The notes beneath the pieces are model-generated. The model saw nothing but the letters and a program-made list of their open reading frames with translations. It made no database searches and was not told the DNA's origin. This document shows positions 13,601 through 23,752 of a DNA stretch of 64,000 nucleotides, one piece after another. The position numbers and the translations under genes are program-made. The DNA is from Blastomyces gilchristii SLH14081 (taxonomy: Eukaryota > Ascomycota > Eurotiomycetes > Onygenales > Ajellomycetaceae), in contig NW_003101680.1 of NCBI RefSeq assembly GCF_000003855.2, forward strand, positions 5,373,510-5,437,509, read 5' to 3'. How positions within the stretch are numbered: position 1 is the first letter of the stretch; every line of letters begins with the position of its first letter.

Positions 13601-14126
13601 TATTTAAGATTTGAAATAAAATCTAAGTGAAAATCTTGTTCAATTAAATATAAAAAGAAAATATTCTTATCTATAATACAGCTGAAACTAGAATATGACT
13701 GTTTCAAATCTTATATACAAAGATTTGATGATAGATTTGATTCAATAAAATGCTTATTCTGCAATACAAATGAGAATTCTGAGTATATTATAATATACTG
13801 TGCATTATACAATAGTCTCAGAGTCAGATTAAAAGAGAAGTATAATCTAAATCAATTAAATATAAGATTATTATTCTCAACTGAGACAGAAATTAAATAC
13901 TTAATAGACTTTCTATTAGAAACTTAAGCAGCTATAAGAAAATAACTGAATTCAGAAATATCTGAATATGAAGAGAAGAAAATTGATCAGATATAGTCTG
14001 TTAAAACAGCTATATACTATCTTTTGATAATTTATTTCATTACAGTCTCTCTTTATTTTACTTTACTTTTTTCTTTCTATTCTTTTCTATCTATCTAATT
14101 AATATGTCTATCTTTGAGACTGTGTT

Positions 14127-14500
14127 GCCCCGGTGGCCGAATGGTTAATACGGCCACCCAGTAGCACCTTGGCGTGGGAAACCAAGGCGCGTGGGTTTGA
14201 AACCTGCAGGGGATACATTAAATCCAGAACTCAAGCACCTCAGGTTCCTAATAAATACAGAGGTGTACAAATCACTTCAATGAATCACTCTATATTCCTG
14301 AGCTGGGAAGTTATTATCACATGTATCTAATTGTCACTTCTTTGTATTTTTCTATGTTCTTGTTATCTTGATGTGATCTTAACACCTGTATTTCCTCCTG
14401 TATAATTAACACTTGACCTGTATTTAACATCATGCAAGGACTCATCATAAGCTCCGCTTGTATATGAGTATAATGAAATAATAATAATAATAATAATTTA
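14127..14500 (+). mobile_element. tRNA-derived SINE with 10-bp target duplication
   Basis: The head (14127-14215) resembles a tRNA gene. It has a box A-like TGGCCGAATGG and a box B-like GGTTTGAAACC, one transition from the consensus. Between them is a perfect six-base hairpin, CCTTGG/CCAAGG. A unique body of about 280 bases follows and ends in (AAT)n at 14485-14500. AGACTGTGTT occurs immediately before (14117-14126) and after (14501-14510), a clean target duplication. Its tail has the same triplet as that of the LINE it sits in, suggesting LINE-driven mobilisation. The tRNA isotype cannot be assigned. Confidence 0.85.
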
Positions 14501-14735
14501 AGACTGTGTTCTCTTTTCTTTTGTCATGATATTGTCAAATTGTTTCAAAGTATTAAAAGATGTTAAAACACTGCAATTTGTAAACAGTTTTTATATTCTG
14601 AGCTGGAATTTTCTGATTTTGCATATCTGAAATTGATGAATGTATAATAGTTAACTTTATAGATATAGGAAAAACTCTGAGAACTTTTAGTTCTTAGATA
14701 GATGTTATAGTCTCTAACTATATATATTTATAATT

Positions 14736-14760
14736 GAAGAATAATAATAATAATAATAAT
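14736..14760 (+). repeat. (AAT)n tail at the LINE 3' end
   Basis: A run of seven AAT triplets closes the LINE. To its right the sequence changes at once to minus-strand Gypsy DNA, which fixes the LINE 3' boundary. Confidence 0.8.
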
Positions 14761-15740
14761 ACATATTCAAATCTGATTCAGTTAATATTGAAATTATCTG
14801 TATAGAGATTTCTTATTAAGTTAACTGTTAAATTTCCTTATATTAATGTTGCTAATTTACATGTATATCAGCTATCTATTATTGTTATAATTTCAATATT
14901 ACTCAGAGTTACTGTAACTAGACTAACTATGTAACTGTGTCTGAGATTAGAATCAGAATATTTAATAGTCTTATTACTACTCTTATCACATTTTTTAAAT
15001 AAGATCATGATTTTCACTTCTCAATTTAAATTATTTTTATTACTTTAAATGACTTTAAATCTTATTTAAGTATTATTAAAAAGTGTTACTTTTTAAAAAA
15101 TTAAAAATAGACTAAATAAAACCTTAAAATGTCTAAAAATAGTAACTTTATACTAAGAATGAGACTAAATGAGATTAAATGAAATCATTTTCTTATTTTT
15201 TCTAAGTCATGATTTTATTTTGAGATTTGATATATAGTCACTTTGCATGTTTTTTTTATGATTAGTCTCAGTGAGATTCATGCCAAGAAATGTATGAGAC
15301 CGGATCAAATGAGACCAAATGTGAAATTCATGATCCCGGCGGCCAGTCTAACTGTGACACTGTATCTATGCTTATATTTAAGAGTTCTCTTATATTATTG
15401 ATAGACATAGCTATATTATTTATTAAATGTGTGATATCTGCATTTGAGAGTTCTTTGAAATTAGATTCTTCAGTATCAGAAGAAGTGTAATTGTATAAAT
15501 ATTTCATATGTCTAAGATATCAGAACTCTCAGGTCTTTCACTGATGTTCTCTTCAAGAGATCTTGTTGTGGGGCCAGGGTGACTGACGAGCAAGCTTCTA
15601 TCTATCTAGCAGGAACTTGATGTCCACTTAGCTAGTCTGTGATTGTTTGTTTTCTTATTTCTTACACATTGTTACATGTTTGAATATCTCTTTTTGATGA
15701 GTAATTGTTCCTAATGAGGAGATAATGAATGTTTTTCAAG
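14761..15740 (-). mobile_element. Second Gypsy copy, 5' internal region, minus strand
   Basis: On the minus strand this matches 4347-4835 of the first Gypsy (leader and start of gag), interrupted by the TA-flanked element at 14921-15348. Matched words on both sides of that insertion show it is a single broken copy. It joins its own LTR at 15740/15741. The break at 14761 coincides with the LINE tail, so the LINE appears to have inserted into this Gypsy or the junction was rearranged. Confidence 0.85.
14921..15348 (-). mobile_element. TA-flanked non-autonomous element, copy 2
   Basis: 428 bp, reverse complement of the element at 10171-10672 apart from an internal gap, flanked by TA at 14919-14920 and 15349-15350. 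It is inserted in the minus-strand Gypsy copy. Its right end (15255-15348) keeps more CpG and GC than the rest. It contains no reading frame. Confidence 0.75.
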
Positions 15741-16016
15741 TGTAAGAGGCCTACACTGAATAGATCAGTATTAATATATAGGTCTTATATAACAAAAGTG
15801 GAAAATGTTAGAGAAGAAAAACAAAAGAGAAAGTGTGAGGATCGGTGATCAGAGCGGATATTTATACGCATATGAGGTGGAGCTTCAGGGCAGAAGAATA
15901 GGTCTGTGAGTTCTTCAGCCGAGGATCGGCGACCGAGAATCGGGGCTTTCGGGCGGAAGAATAGGAATCTATGAAGTGTAATGAAATAGTCTTACGATCG
16001 GGCGCAGCCCGCCACA
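15741..16016 (-). repeat. Gypsy 5' LTR of the second copy, minus strand
   Basis: 276 bp starting TGTAAGAGGCC and ending GCCCGCCACA; this is the reverse complement of the 272-bp LTRs. It retains many CpG sites (for example around 15840-15960) and so is the least RIP-altered LTR here, probably closest to the ancestral sequence. No target duplication is visible because its right flank is another LTR fragment. Confidence 0.9.
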
Positions 16017-16017
16017 T

Positions 16018-16074
16018 TTTGTTATATAAGACCTATATCTTAATGCCGATCTATTCGGCGTAGGCCTTTTACAT
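16018..16074 (+). repeat. Truncated Gypsy LTR end, plus strand
   Basis: These 57 bases match the last 57 bases of the plus-strand Gypsy LTR (9598-9654), including the CpG-bearing 'ctattcggcgtaggcc'. It lies back to back with the inverted LTR at 15741-16016, so two copies inserted here in opposite orientations, or the LTR was rearranged. Confidence 0.85.
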
Positions 16075-16857
16075 ATCATGATTTTATAATTCATTTATCA
16101 AGAACTCTTAACATCTTCTCTCAGATCAGCTATTACAGAGTACTTCTCTCAGTAGCTTCTTTCAGTGACTTCTCTTAGTAACTTCTCTCAGTGATCTCTT
16201 TTCTAGACTCACTTCTAGAACTCATTCTTTCAAGAACTAACTTTTAGAGCACACTTTTACAATGTCTCTTAGCACTTTTTAAATGTCCAGGGTATTTGTT
16301 TGGGATTTTTATTAAGTTTATTCTGAGATTGAACTCATGCATGTTGATCACAGTGGGGCTCACACTTAACAGTCTCATAACCTGTAGGCTACTGGGACAA
16401 AAGAGCTCAGTCACCACCAGCGCACTGCTGGTAGAAGGGCCGATCAACCCGGGACCCCCAACATCCAACTTATATAGTCTCACCTTAGATAGGATAGATT
16501 ACATACATGATAACGTTATCCTCCAAGAAGAAAGGCCCCGGAAAGGTTTAAGTTTGAACCAAAGATTGGGGATTTCTCCAACTTTTTCATTGTTCGCTTT
16601 TTCTCATCCCTTCTCCTCGCAAGTCATTGCTTCTTTTTTCGTTTCTTCAATCTTCTGAAAACCAATTAAGAGATGATATGTTTGTAAAAAGCTATCGATA
16701 ATACAGTCGTTCCCTCTTCCTTTTCATTGAAAGCTTGTATCTCTTTTTGCGCCAATCTCCAGCGGGAAGGAGATAAAAGAGCGAAGGTAACAGTCTCCAG
16801 GCAGGAAGGGTTTCAGCCGGTAGTACAAAAGGAAAACAAGAAAAGGAGGAAACAGCG
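16075..16857. other. Boundary between AT-rich block and gene island
   Basis: 16130-16205 carries an imperfect short repeat of the word 'cttctctcagtgac'. Base composition becomes balanced from about 16300. A segment at 16384-16425 resembles 57717-57760, sharing gagctcARTCACCACYAGC and flanking bases; its nature is unknown. The open frames at 16244-16483 and 16296-16658 overlap on opposite strands and look spurious. 16650-16857 would be the 5' region of the glycosyltransferase pseudogene. Confidence 0.5.
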
Positions 16858-18038
16858 ATGCTTCCCGCCAAACCGAAGCTGACCCGGAGGCTATTATTCG
16901 CTTGCATCTCATTGATACTCATCTGTATATATCTCTCAACCGCCGCCTCTCTGACTCCGTATGCCGGCAATTTGTCACCCTACCCGCACCTAGCGGGGCA
17001 GTTCCCACGGAAGATTGGCAGACCTTGAAGGTCCACCCGCTCGGCTTTGAAAAACGAGAGACGGAATTTGCTCGAAGATGGTCATCGAAGAATCCAGGCC
17101 ACAGGTATGAGGTCCTAACAGACGAAAACGATATATATTATCTGGAGACGGATTTCGGCCCCAAGGGCCTTAATCACCCAGATATAATATATGTATACCG
17201 GTCGCTGACGGCAACAATCATAAAGGCCGATCTGCTGCAGTATTTGTTCATGTATGTGGAGGGCGGGTGTATGCGGATATCGATGTCGAGGCGCTTCGAC
17301 CGCTTGACAGCTTTATTCCAGATAGGTTTAGTGAACAGGAGATAGATATGATCATTGGCGTGGAGATCGACCAGCCCGAGTTCAAAAATCACGGCATCCT
17401 GGGCTCCAACTCGCAATCGTTCTGCCAGTGGACCTTTGTCTGCAAACCTCGTCTCCCCGTTATGTTATGTTAAAACTGGTGGACAACATCATCCGCCGGC
17501 TAAACCAGCTCGCTAAAAAGTAGAACGTGCCTATCTCGCAGAATATGCTCGATTTTGACGACGTGATCAGCGGTACCGGCCCCCTCTGCATTCATAGGAG
17601 CGATCTTGGAGGACATGAGCTATCGGACAGGAAGAACGGTGACGTGAGATACATTCCACAAGATGGCGGAGTCGAAGGTCGTGGGTGGTATACTTGATCT
17701 CACAGTCGAGGCCTTTGCTACGGTCCAGGGACATTCGAATTCCGGGAGCCACAATGCGAGAACTGCGTTGGTCAAGCATCATTGGCTAGCCGAATAACCA
17801 TCGCAGATATATGCATCCGATGTTTGGCGAGGTCGAGAGGTGTAATTGGAATGTAGCGTGCGTGGCGGAATGGGATAGAAAGAGAGCAGAGGTCGACGCT
17901 CTTCCACTCGAAGAGCAGGCGAGGCGGATTGCCGTAAAACAGTTCGCGGATGGTTTCAATAACCCGGCTCCAAAGTAGAATGCGGTGTCGAATTCGAATC
18001 TTAAGCCCGTCCCGAGCCCCCATCAAAATCCTTGATAA
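16858..18038 (+). pseudogene. GT32-family (Och1-like) glycosyltransferase pseudogene
   Basis: GT32 enzymes transfer mannose or related sugars in the Golgi and contain a DXD metal site. The ATG at 16858 opens a basic N-terminus and hydrophobic anchor (RRLLFACISLILICIYL), as in type II Golgi proteins. Successive frames then show HPLGFEKRETEFARRW, YEVLTDEND, the DXD block YADIDVEALRPLDSF (17268 on) and later FDDVISGTG, AESKVVGGILDLTVEAF. Lesions visible: a one-base loss near 17015, another in a G run near 17262, a 5-bp tandem repeat and shift near 17462-17475, TAG at 17521, an extra C near 17583 and TGA for Trp near 17648. It has long ceased to function. It lies next to the transposon block, 3' to 3' with RQC1. 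Confidence 0.88.
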
Positions 18039-18924
18039 ATGGTGGATGGGGAATATCAATGTACGGTAGAGTTCGTGCTAATGGAGAACGACACGACCAT
18101 GAACCCCGGATTGAACGTAACCGGCGAGCGACAACTCGAATACGGCATCCATGGACTCCTCGCAAGTGAAGTTTACAATGTAAACCTCGACTTCCCTTCG
18201 TCCTACGCCTGGGGGTTGAAATATGTCTCGTGCATGAAGAAGTGGATGGTATCAAATGAACCTGGCCTAGAGAAGTATAAAGCGGAGAGGGGAATGGCTC
18301 GCAGTGTGCATAGGGGTTTTGATAGCGGCTTTATGAAGCATTCGACATTCGGGGCCTCCAGTTCGTGGGTTATATTTTTGCGAATCTTTTTTTTCAATAA
18401 GAGGCATGATGGCATACATGAATAAACAAGGCTTCCTTTTCTTCTTTTTGATTTCTTTTCTTTTGAACGGAGCGGATTTGGTGTTTATTCATAAATAGGA
18501 TTTAAGGAGCGATGTTTCTTTTCCCTTCCCGTCTTCATGATTTATATTGCTGGAATGGATTTCCTCCTTCCTTCTGCCAAGGCGTCCCAGTTGACCAGTC
18601 TATGCGCGGAGAGAGCGGATATATACATCTTGGAGTTTTCCTTCCCCCCCCCGTCCCACCCCCTTTTCTTTTTTTCTTTTTTTTTTTTAGCGTGGTTTGT
18701 TCGTGATGTAGTTATAATGTACATACGTAGGCTCGTGATCATTATTTCTTCCAAAATTGTATTTTCTTCTTCTTTTTTTTTTTTTTTTTGCTTCTACCTG
18801 GTATTCCGTCTATATTTATGACGGTAGAATAACCATCGCACAATCAAGGCCATAGGGAGAGCAAGAACAAGAACAAAGGGGGAATGGGCCGCGAAAAGCT
18901 CTCGGGTCATCTATTTCCACGATT
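18039..18924. other. Intergenic, convergent 3' ends
   Basis: No gene is supported. The open frame at 18039-18425 directly continues the pseudogene region and matches no family I recognise. Pyrimidine-rich and T-run sequence (18640-18690, 18763-18790) is typical of 3' flanking DNA of both neighbours. Confidence 0.5.
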
Positions 18925-21137
18925 TCATTCTTCTTGTTGCATTTGTAGCTCCTCTCGGAGCAAATCAGCAACCAAAGGTGAATTAAGCTCAGTGGACGCA
19001 TCCCGTATGATAGAATCCCAAACATCAGGGTCCAGTCGGCGTAGCGTCCGAACCCAGTCGGTCAATGGGCTTGGGTCGCTATCCATGTCCCAATTCCCGC
19101 GGTCCACCCCATTAACCAGCAAGAAGTCTTGCAGATCGCGTAATCCGTGGTTGAAAAGATACTCTTCAGGATATGACTGTGAGTCATCATCAGGTTGATC
19201 TTCACCCGGGCTATCACCACTCTGAGCTGGGTGATGATACGGTGGTTGTTCATTTTCAGAATCCGCCTGCCCGTTCTCAAAATCACGATCAACTGCTTGT
19301 CCATTGAGCCCAAATATCTCCCTTGCAACGTCAAATATCCTCGCAGGGTGGGTGTTGAAAGATGGATCAGTTATCGGCTCGCCCGGTGGTAAAGGGTCGG
19401 AAGCTGATATGCGCCCGGCAACAAAGTGACGGGGAAGATGAGTAGTGACTGAAGGGATATCTGACAACAGAACGTGGCGAGCGACGCCAAGTGTGACCTC
19501 AGGAGGCTTCACATCCAAACAATTTTTGGTAAGGGTGTCTCCTACCTCGACGAGGACGGAGATAGCCTCAGGGGTATTCCAGATATCCTTAGCTCGGGCA
19601 ATGTAGAGTTCGCAAAACAATTCGTGAGCTTGATTTGGTGCCTGCACACCCCATATTCGTTCTGGTATTGGTTCTATGTTCAGTTCCTGTGCTAAGCGGC
19701 AAAAGATCCAGGGATATCGAGACATCGCTTTCCGGAGCTGTGACCGAAACTCTGCTGGTTTACCCTGGAGGAAATAGGCCAGGGCGAGCGAACATTGAAT
19801 ATTAGGGAATTCCTCCCACCGACTGTCAAAGAATGGGTGGGAACATAATCTTATAAAATGGTCGTGCTCTCTTCCTCTAATAGCTAACGAATCAATTATC
19901 AAATTTATCGCGTATGGGTCGTCAGGATTCAGGCTTAGAAGTAGCTTTGCCCACTCGTAGGCAGTTTTCAGAGTCCCCTTCATCTCCAAATTCTTGATAT
20001 ATCTCCAGCCTGCAAGCCAGAACTCCCGATTTGCCGCGATGTCGAAGTCCAATCTGGCTTTTCCTTCTTTTAGGCGGTTGCCGAATGAGGAATGGACCGA
20101 ACGACCTATATTGAACAAGGCTCTTTCAAGTAAATCCCCAGAGACGGCATGATCACCCTGATGCTTCGCAATCTCGGAGACTTGCAACAGACTCAAAATG
20201 TGATAAGCTGTGTAATTGTAAGTAAAGAACTGTACAGCACTACTATCATTGGTTGGACGCCACTCAACTTACGATTATATTGTAGGTGATGTATAATTCT
20301 CTCTGGTTCCATTGACTCGACACATATTTCAAATTGTCTTTGGGCATCCTCGTAGGCTGTATTATGAACGAGCTTATATTCTGTTTGGCCAGATGGCAAT
20401 TTGTTCACAACCTCCATCCCCAGACCTCCACTTGTCGCCCGCGGCCATTCATCCTTTGCTTGCATCAAAATATTTTTACGCAACGCAGCGCCCGCAAGAT
20501 CCTGCCCACGGCTTACGGGGTTATAGCGTCCGGTGAGCGCCCGTCCAAGATCCATAGGCTGATTTCTGGTTCTTCGGCCTGTACCCGTACCTGTGGTTTC
20601 GGCTGTATTTTCAAACACCACGTTGCCGAACAACTTCTTCATCTCATTGATCGCATTGAGACGCCGTTGGTCAATAGCGAAAAGTTCGTCAAGCTCCTCC
20701 GCTAAGCGTTCATCCGCGGCATTCTGTCGTGCTTCCAGGTTCACGTCATCAGTCTGCTGCGAATTCTTAATAGACAAAGCTTTCAGTGCGCGGTCAATCT
20801 CATCCAGCTCCTCTTCATCTGTGCCCGGTACATCTGAGGCTTTGATCTCCGTAGCAGCCGTAGCTTTCTTGGTACGTTTCTTTTTCTTCTTCCTTCTCTT
20901 GGTATCTGTGGGTTTTGAAGGGGTGAAAGGCCTCGCTAGCGTTTGGACCGGCTCAGTGATTGAGGTTTCTGAGTCAGGTTCGTCTTCAGGATCCTGGCTT
21001 CCTAGCAAGTCAAAGGCGTTAAACTTCGTTTGGGACCTTTGAAAATCATGTACGTCGTCGTCCGATTCCTCATGCGAAGTATTCGCCGCCTCCTGTCCTT
21101 GCTGCTTTTGCAGCTTCCGTAGCGCTCTGGAAGACAT
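18925..21137 (-). CDS. RQC1: Ribosome quality control factor Rqc1/TCF25 family
   Basis: Two exons, 21137-20273 and 20207-18925, joined over a 65-bp intron (20208-20272; GTAAGT donor, ACAG acceptor), give 715 aa. I chose the ATG at 21137 because it begins MSSRALRKLQKQ, the conserved start of TCF25/Rqc1 proteins. After it come an acidic region, a poly-lysine patch (RRKKKKKRTKK) and the helical TCF25 domain with the splice-joined NPYHILSLLQVSEIAKHQGD. In yeast Rqc1 acts with Ltn1 and Rqc2 on stalled 60S subunits, promoting ubiquitination and Cdc48 recruitment to failed nascent chains. It is divergent from PTC5 with 657 bp between starts. Length is normal for fungal members. Confidence 0.93.
20208..20272 (-). 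other. RQC1 intron
   Basis: 65 bp; the minus strand reads GTAAGT at the donor and TTACACAG at the acceptor. Removal restores the frame across the conserved NPYH motif, which neither exon frame carries alone. Confidence 0.9.
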
Positions 21138-21794
21138 GACCGTGGGATTGGTAGCGGAGTTGTTCACTCACGTTAAAGTTGGCAGTAGTGGGAGAAAGAA
21201 AGAGGGCGGTGGCAGAACATGGCCAGCGACATAAAGTCGGCTGTCTACGCAAGTGTCCGAGACGCCTGAGATGGGGCAACCGATCCCGCCATGGCGGAGA
21301 CCCAAGACCTAACGGGGACTACCCATCGCAGCATTGCAGTAGTGGAATGATGCCGAGTGCTATAGCTTAGTCATCCTCCGCCCATGCAGTAGTTAGATCC
21401 CCCATTGAAAGTACATGCACTAGACACATTCACCACATCATTACCTAGATAGATCTCTCATAATATTGATTTTTCATATTTTTCAAAGCCTCTAACTTCT
21501 AATTCTAATTCTAATTGAAGAACTCTCTAGTTTACACTCCTACACTAAGTTAAAAAAGAGGATTGAGTGGGGGAATTGATCAAGAGTTAGACCTGATTAG
21601 TAATAGTTAGTTAGGTGTGTATTTTAGAGGGTGCGCTAAAAGTGGGCCAAAAGTTGGCACCAACAATCATCCAAAACCCATCTTCTCGAACCATTTAGAC
21701 CTATCCACGAAAGAGTATCTTTGGGGATAGGCTGCTTGTCTCACATCCTCCCCGCAGCACATCCTCCCCGCAGCTTTTTCTTTCCACGGCTTCG
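21138..21794. promoter_or_regulatory. Divergent promoter region RQC1/PTC5
   Basis: 657 bp between the two start codons. It contains an AT-rich centre (about 21440-21560) with the short repeat 'ttctaa' four times at 21498-21520. No defined factor site is claimed. Confidence 0.5.
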
Positions 21795-23752
21795 ATGCGT
21801 CGAGCAGCCACTTACGTTTTCCGTACAGCCCGCTGTCGCCCTCTCCGCAACCTCGGGCGGGCCTCTCCAGCACCGTTCACAGCCAACCATGCAGTAGCGC
21901 TACGAGCTCTATCCTCCACACGGAAAACCGCTGCTATAACTCCCGCTACACTCCAATCCTCTATGCACTTCCGCAACTTTTCTCTGGCATTTATTTCAAC
22001 GTTGGTGGCTTCAGGTGCGTGGTACGCCTACCAAGGTAGCCAACAGCCCGGTGGGGCCACAAACCCTTCTGGCTCAAGCAACAGCCTTGTATCGCCCACT
22101 GGAATTCACTCTAGGGGGGTTTCATCGACGACTACTGCAAGTATCAGCGCAGAGGAAACTGCTGCAGCTACACGCCGTGCTCTCTTGGTGGAGAATGATC
22201 AGTTCTACGCAAGCAATATTGTTGGCAACGGGCCCCTCTCAAAAGAAACGGACGATTCGGGGAGACGAGTACTGGAAATGTTAACTCCCGAACAAGCAAC
22301 GCAGAAGCTGAGGCGGAATGAAGAGTCTTATTTGGTAGGCCGTGGAAGAGGCGTGGTCCGATATGATGTTGTTCAATTACCCAGTAACGACCCTATCGAA
22401 GATGACCACGCGGAAAAAATAGTAGAAGTACCACAATCAGTTGCCGCTTCTGAGGATGGTACAACATCCAGTGATTGGATGTTTTGGGGGGTATTTGATG
22501 GCCATTCGTGGGTTTAACTGCGCACCACGAACTATGACTCCCGCGCTGACTTCTTTATTCTAGAGGTTGGACAACATCTGCGAAACTGCGTCAGGCCTTG
22601 ATATCCTTTGTTGCACGCGAATTAAATTCGACATATAAGTCTGCTGCCACAGATCCGTCTAAGACATTTCCGTCACCAGAAGCCGTTGACACTGCAATAA
22701 GAAACGGCTTCGTCAGGCTCGATCACGAAATAGTCCACGAGAGCGTAAACAAGGTTATGAAATCGAAATCGAAGCGGGTTGCCGCAGAGCTCCTCGCTCC
22801 TGCATTATCTGGTTCATGCGCTCTTCTCGCCTTCTATGATAGCAGATCGAACTTACTACGAGTTGCCTGCACTGGAGATTCAAGAGCAGTACTTGGACGC
22901 CGGGCAGCTAGTGGGAAATGGGTCGCTACTCCACTTTCAGAGGATCAAACTGGTTCAACTCCATCAGAAGTTGACCGGCTGCGTCGTGAACATCCTGGTG
23001 AGCCAAACGTTGTTCGGAACGGTAGGATCCTTGGTAACCTTGAACCTAGCCGGGCTTTTGGGGACGCATTCTACAAGTGGACACGGGAGACCCAGGATAA
23101 AATCAAGCGACACTTTTTTGGAAGGACACCACACCAACTTTTGAAGACGCCGCCCTATGTGACAGCCGAGCCTATCATCACTACCACACCGGTTGAACCT
23201 CTCAATGGCGACTTCGTCGTCTTGGCTACGGATGGTCTGTGGGAGATGCTTACAAATGAAGAAGTTGTTGGGCTTGTTGGGCAATGGATAGAACACCAGC
23301 GCTCCCTTGCTCAGGGTACACACGGGGGCGCCAAAGGCTGGTTGCAAGGCTGGTTCAGCTCTGAGTCGAATTTACCTGTGGAGAATATTGATGCGGGAAA
23401 GGCGAGTGGGCAACGCCTCCCAATCCGCCAGCAGCAATATAACATTCCCGCCACCAGCAGCAGATTTGTCGTTGAAGACAAGAACGCAGCTACCCATCTT
23501 GTGCGCAATGCACTTGGCGGTAAAGATCAGGATATGGTCTGTGCATTGCTTACGCTTCCTAGCCCATACTCTAGACGGTATCGGTATGTTCCCAATTCCT
23601 AGGTCTCAGCCCACCCCCATTTTGCTAACATCGTGGACAGAGATGATCTCACAGTCGAAGTCATTTTCTTCGGCGAAGGCCCTGACAGCGGAGATGTGAC
23701 ATTAAACACCGAAGCCAGCGCCAACGCATCTGAAACGAAACCTAAGCTCTAG
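21795..23752 (+). CDS. PTC5: Mitochondrial PP2C protein phosphatase, Ptc5 type
   Basis: Three exons, 21795-22507, 22564-23583 and 23641-23752, give 614 aa. Introns are 56 bp (GTGGGT...TAG) and 57 bp (GTATGT...CAG); both keep frame. The N-terminus is Arg/Ala-rich with no acidic residue in the first 40, a mitochondrial presequence, followed by one membrane segment (about residues 62-79). PP2C metal motifs follow: VFDGHSGWTTS completed across intron 1, ACTGDSRAVLG, and VLATDGLWEML. The insert of about 100 aa after WEML is usual for Ptc5/PDH-phosphatase-like enzymes. Yeast Ptc5 dephosphorylates the E1-alpha subunit of pyruvate dehydrogenase and so reactivates the complex. It is convergent with COX18. 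Confidence 0.93.
22508..22563 (+). other. PTC5 intron 1
   Basis: 56 bp, GTGGGT donor and TTCTAG acceptor. Splicing completes the PP2C signature DGH-S-GWTT. Confidence 0.88.
23584..23640 (+). other. PTC5 intron 2
   Basis: 57 bp, GTATGT donor and GGACAG acceptor. Splicing gives YRDDLTVEVIFFGEG, the usual Ptc5 C-terminal strand. Confidence 0.88.

Larger units (their letters stand above)
3911..14000 (+). pseudogene. LINE ORF2 (endonuclease, RT, RNase H), decayed and split
   Basis: The endonuclease begins just before 4070 and is cut there by the Gypsy insertion; it resumes after 9659. Near 9995-10015 the frame holds EDFNAH followed by two TGA codons where Tad endonucleases have paired tryptophans. 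A second cut is the TA-flanked element at 10171-10672. The reverse transcriptase lies at about 11480-12350 (FIDIKKAFDHV near 11870; YIDDIDLV near 12145). RNase H lies at about 13140-13490 (SDSQATLK; a late ELTDSVAKK). A C-x2-C patch near 13755 is the C-terminal zinc-binding region. Stops throughout make it non-functional. Confidence 0.85.
2291..14760 (+). mobile_element. Tad-like LINE retrotransposon, RIP-degraded, with nested insertions
   Basis: A two-ORF non-LTR element. ORF1 has zinc knuckles; ORF2 has an endonuclease, reverse transcriptase, RNase H and a C-terminal zinc-binding patch, the order known for fungal Tad1-type LINEs. It ends at an (AAT)n tail at 14736-14760. Three elements sit inside it: Gypsy 4075-9654, a TA-flanked element 10171-10672 and a SINE 14127-14500. 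Many tryptophan codons have become TGA and many glutamines TAA/TAG, so it cannot encode protein. The 5' limit is uncertain and could reach back to about 1222. Confidence 0.85.

Noticed and set aside
14127..14215. Functional tRNA gene
   Set aside because: Box B carries a transition, the D-arm to hairpin spacing is wrong for a canonical tRNA, and the unit is embedded in a SINE with target duplications.
14133..14330. 65-codon frame over the tRNA-like region
   Set aside because: It lies in the SINE head and body; codons simply read through box A.
15741..16016. Solo LTR
   Set aside because: The leader and gag start of the same Gypsy continue directly to its left (14761-15740), so it belongs to a truncated element.
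1..16074. AT-rich block as mitochondrial or bacterial DNA
   Set aside because: It is made of LINE and LTR elements with TGG-to-TGA changes and sits contiguous with nuclear genes, as expected for RIP-affected nuclear repeats.
20593..21042. 149-codon plus-strand frame, Ser-rich
   Set aside because: It is the antisense shadow of the acidic and lysine-rich first exon of RQC1.
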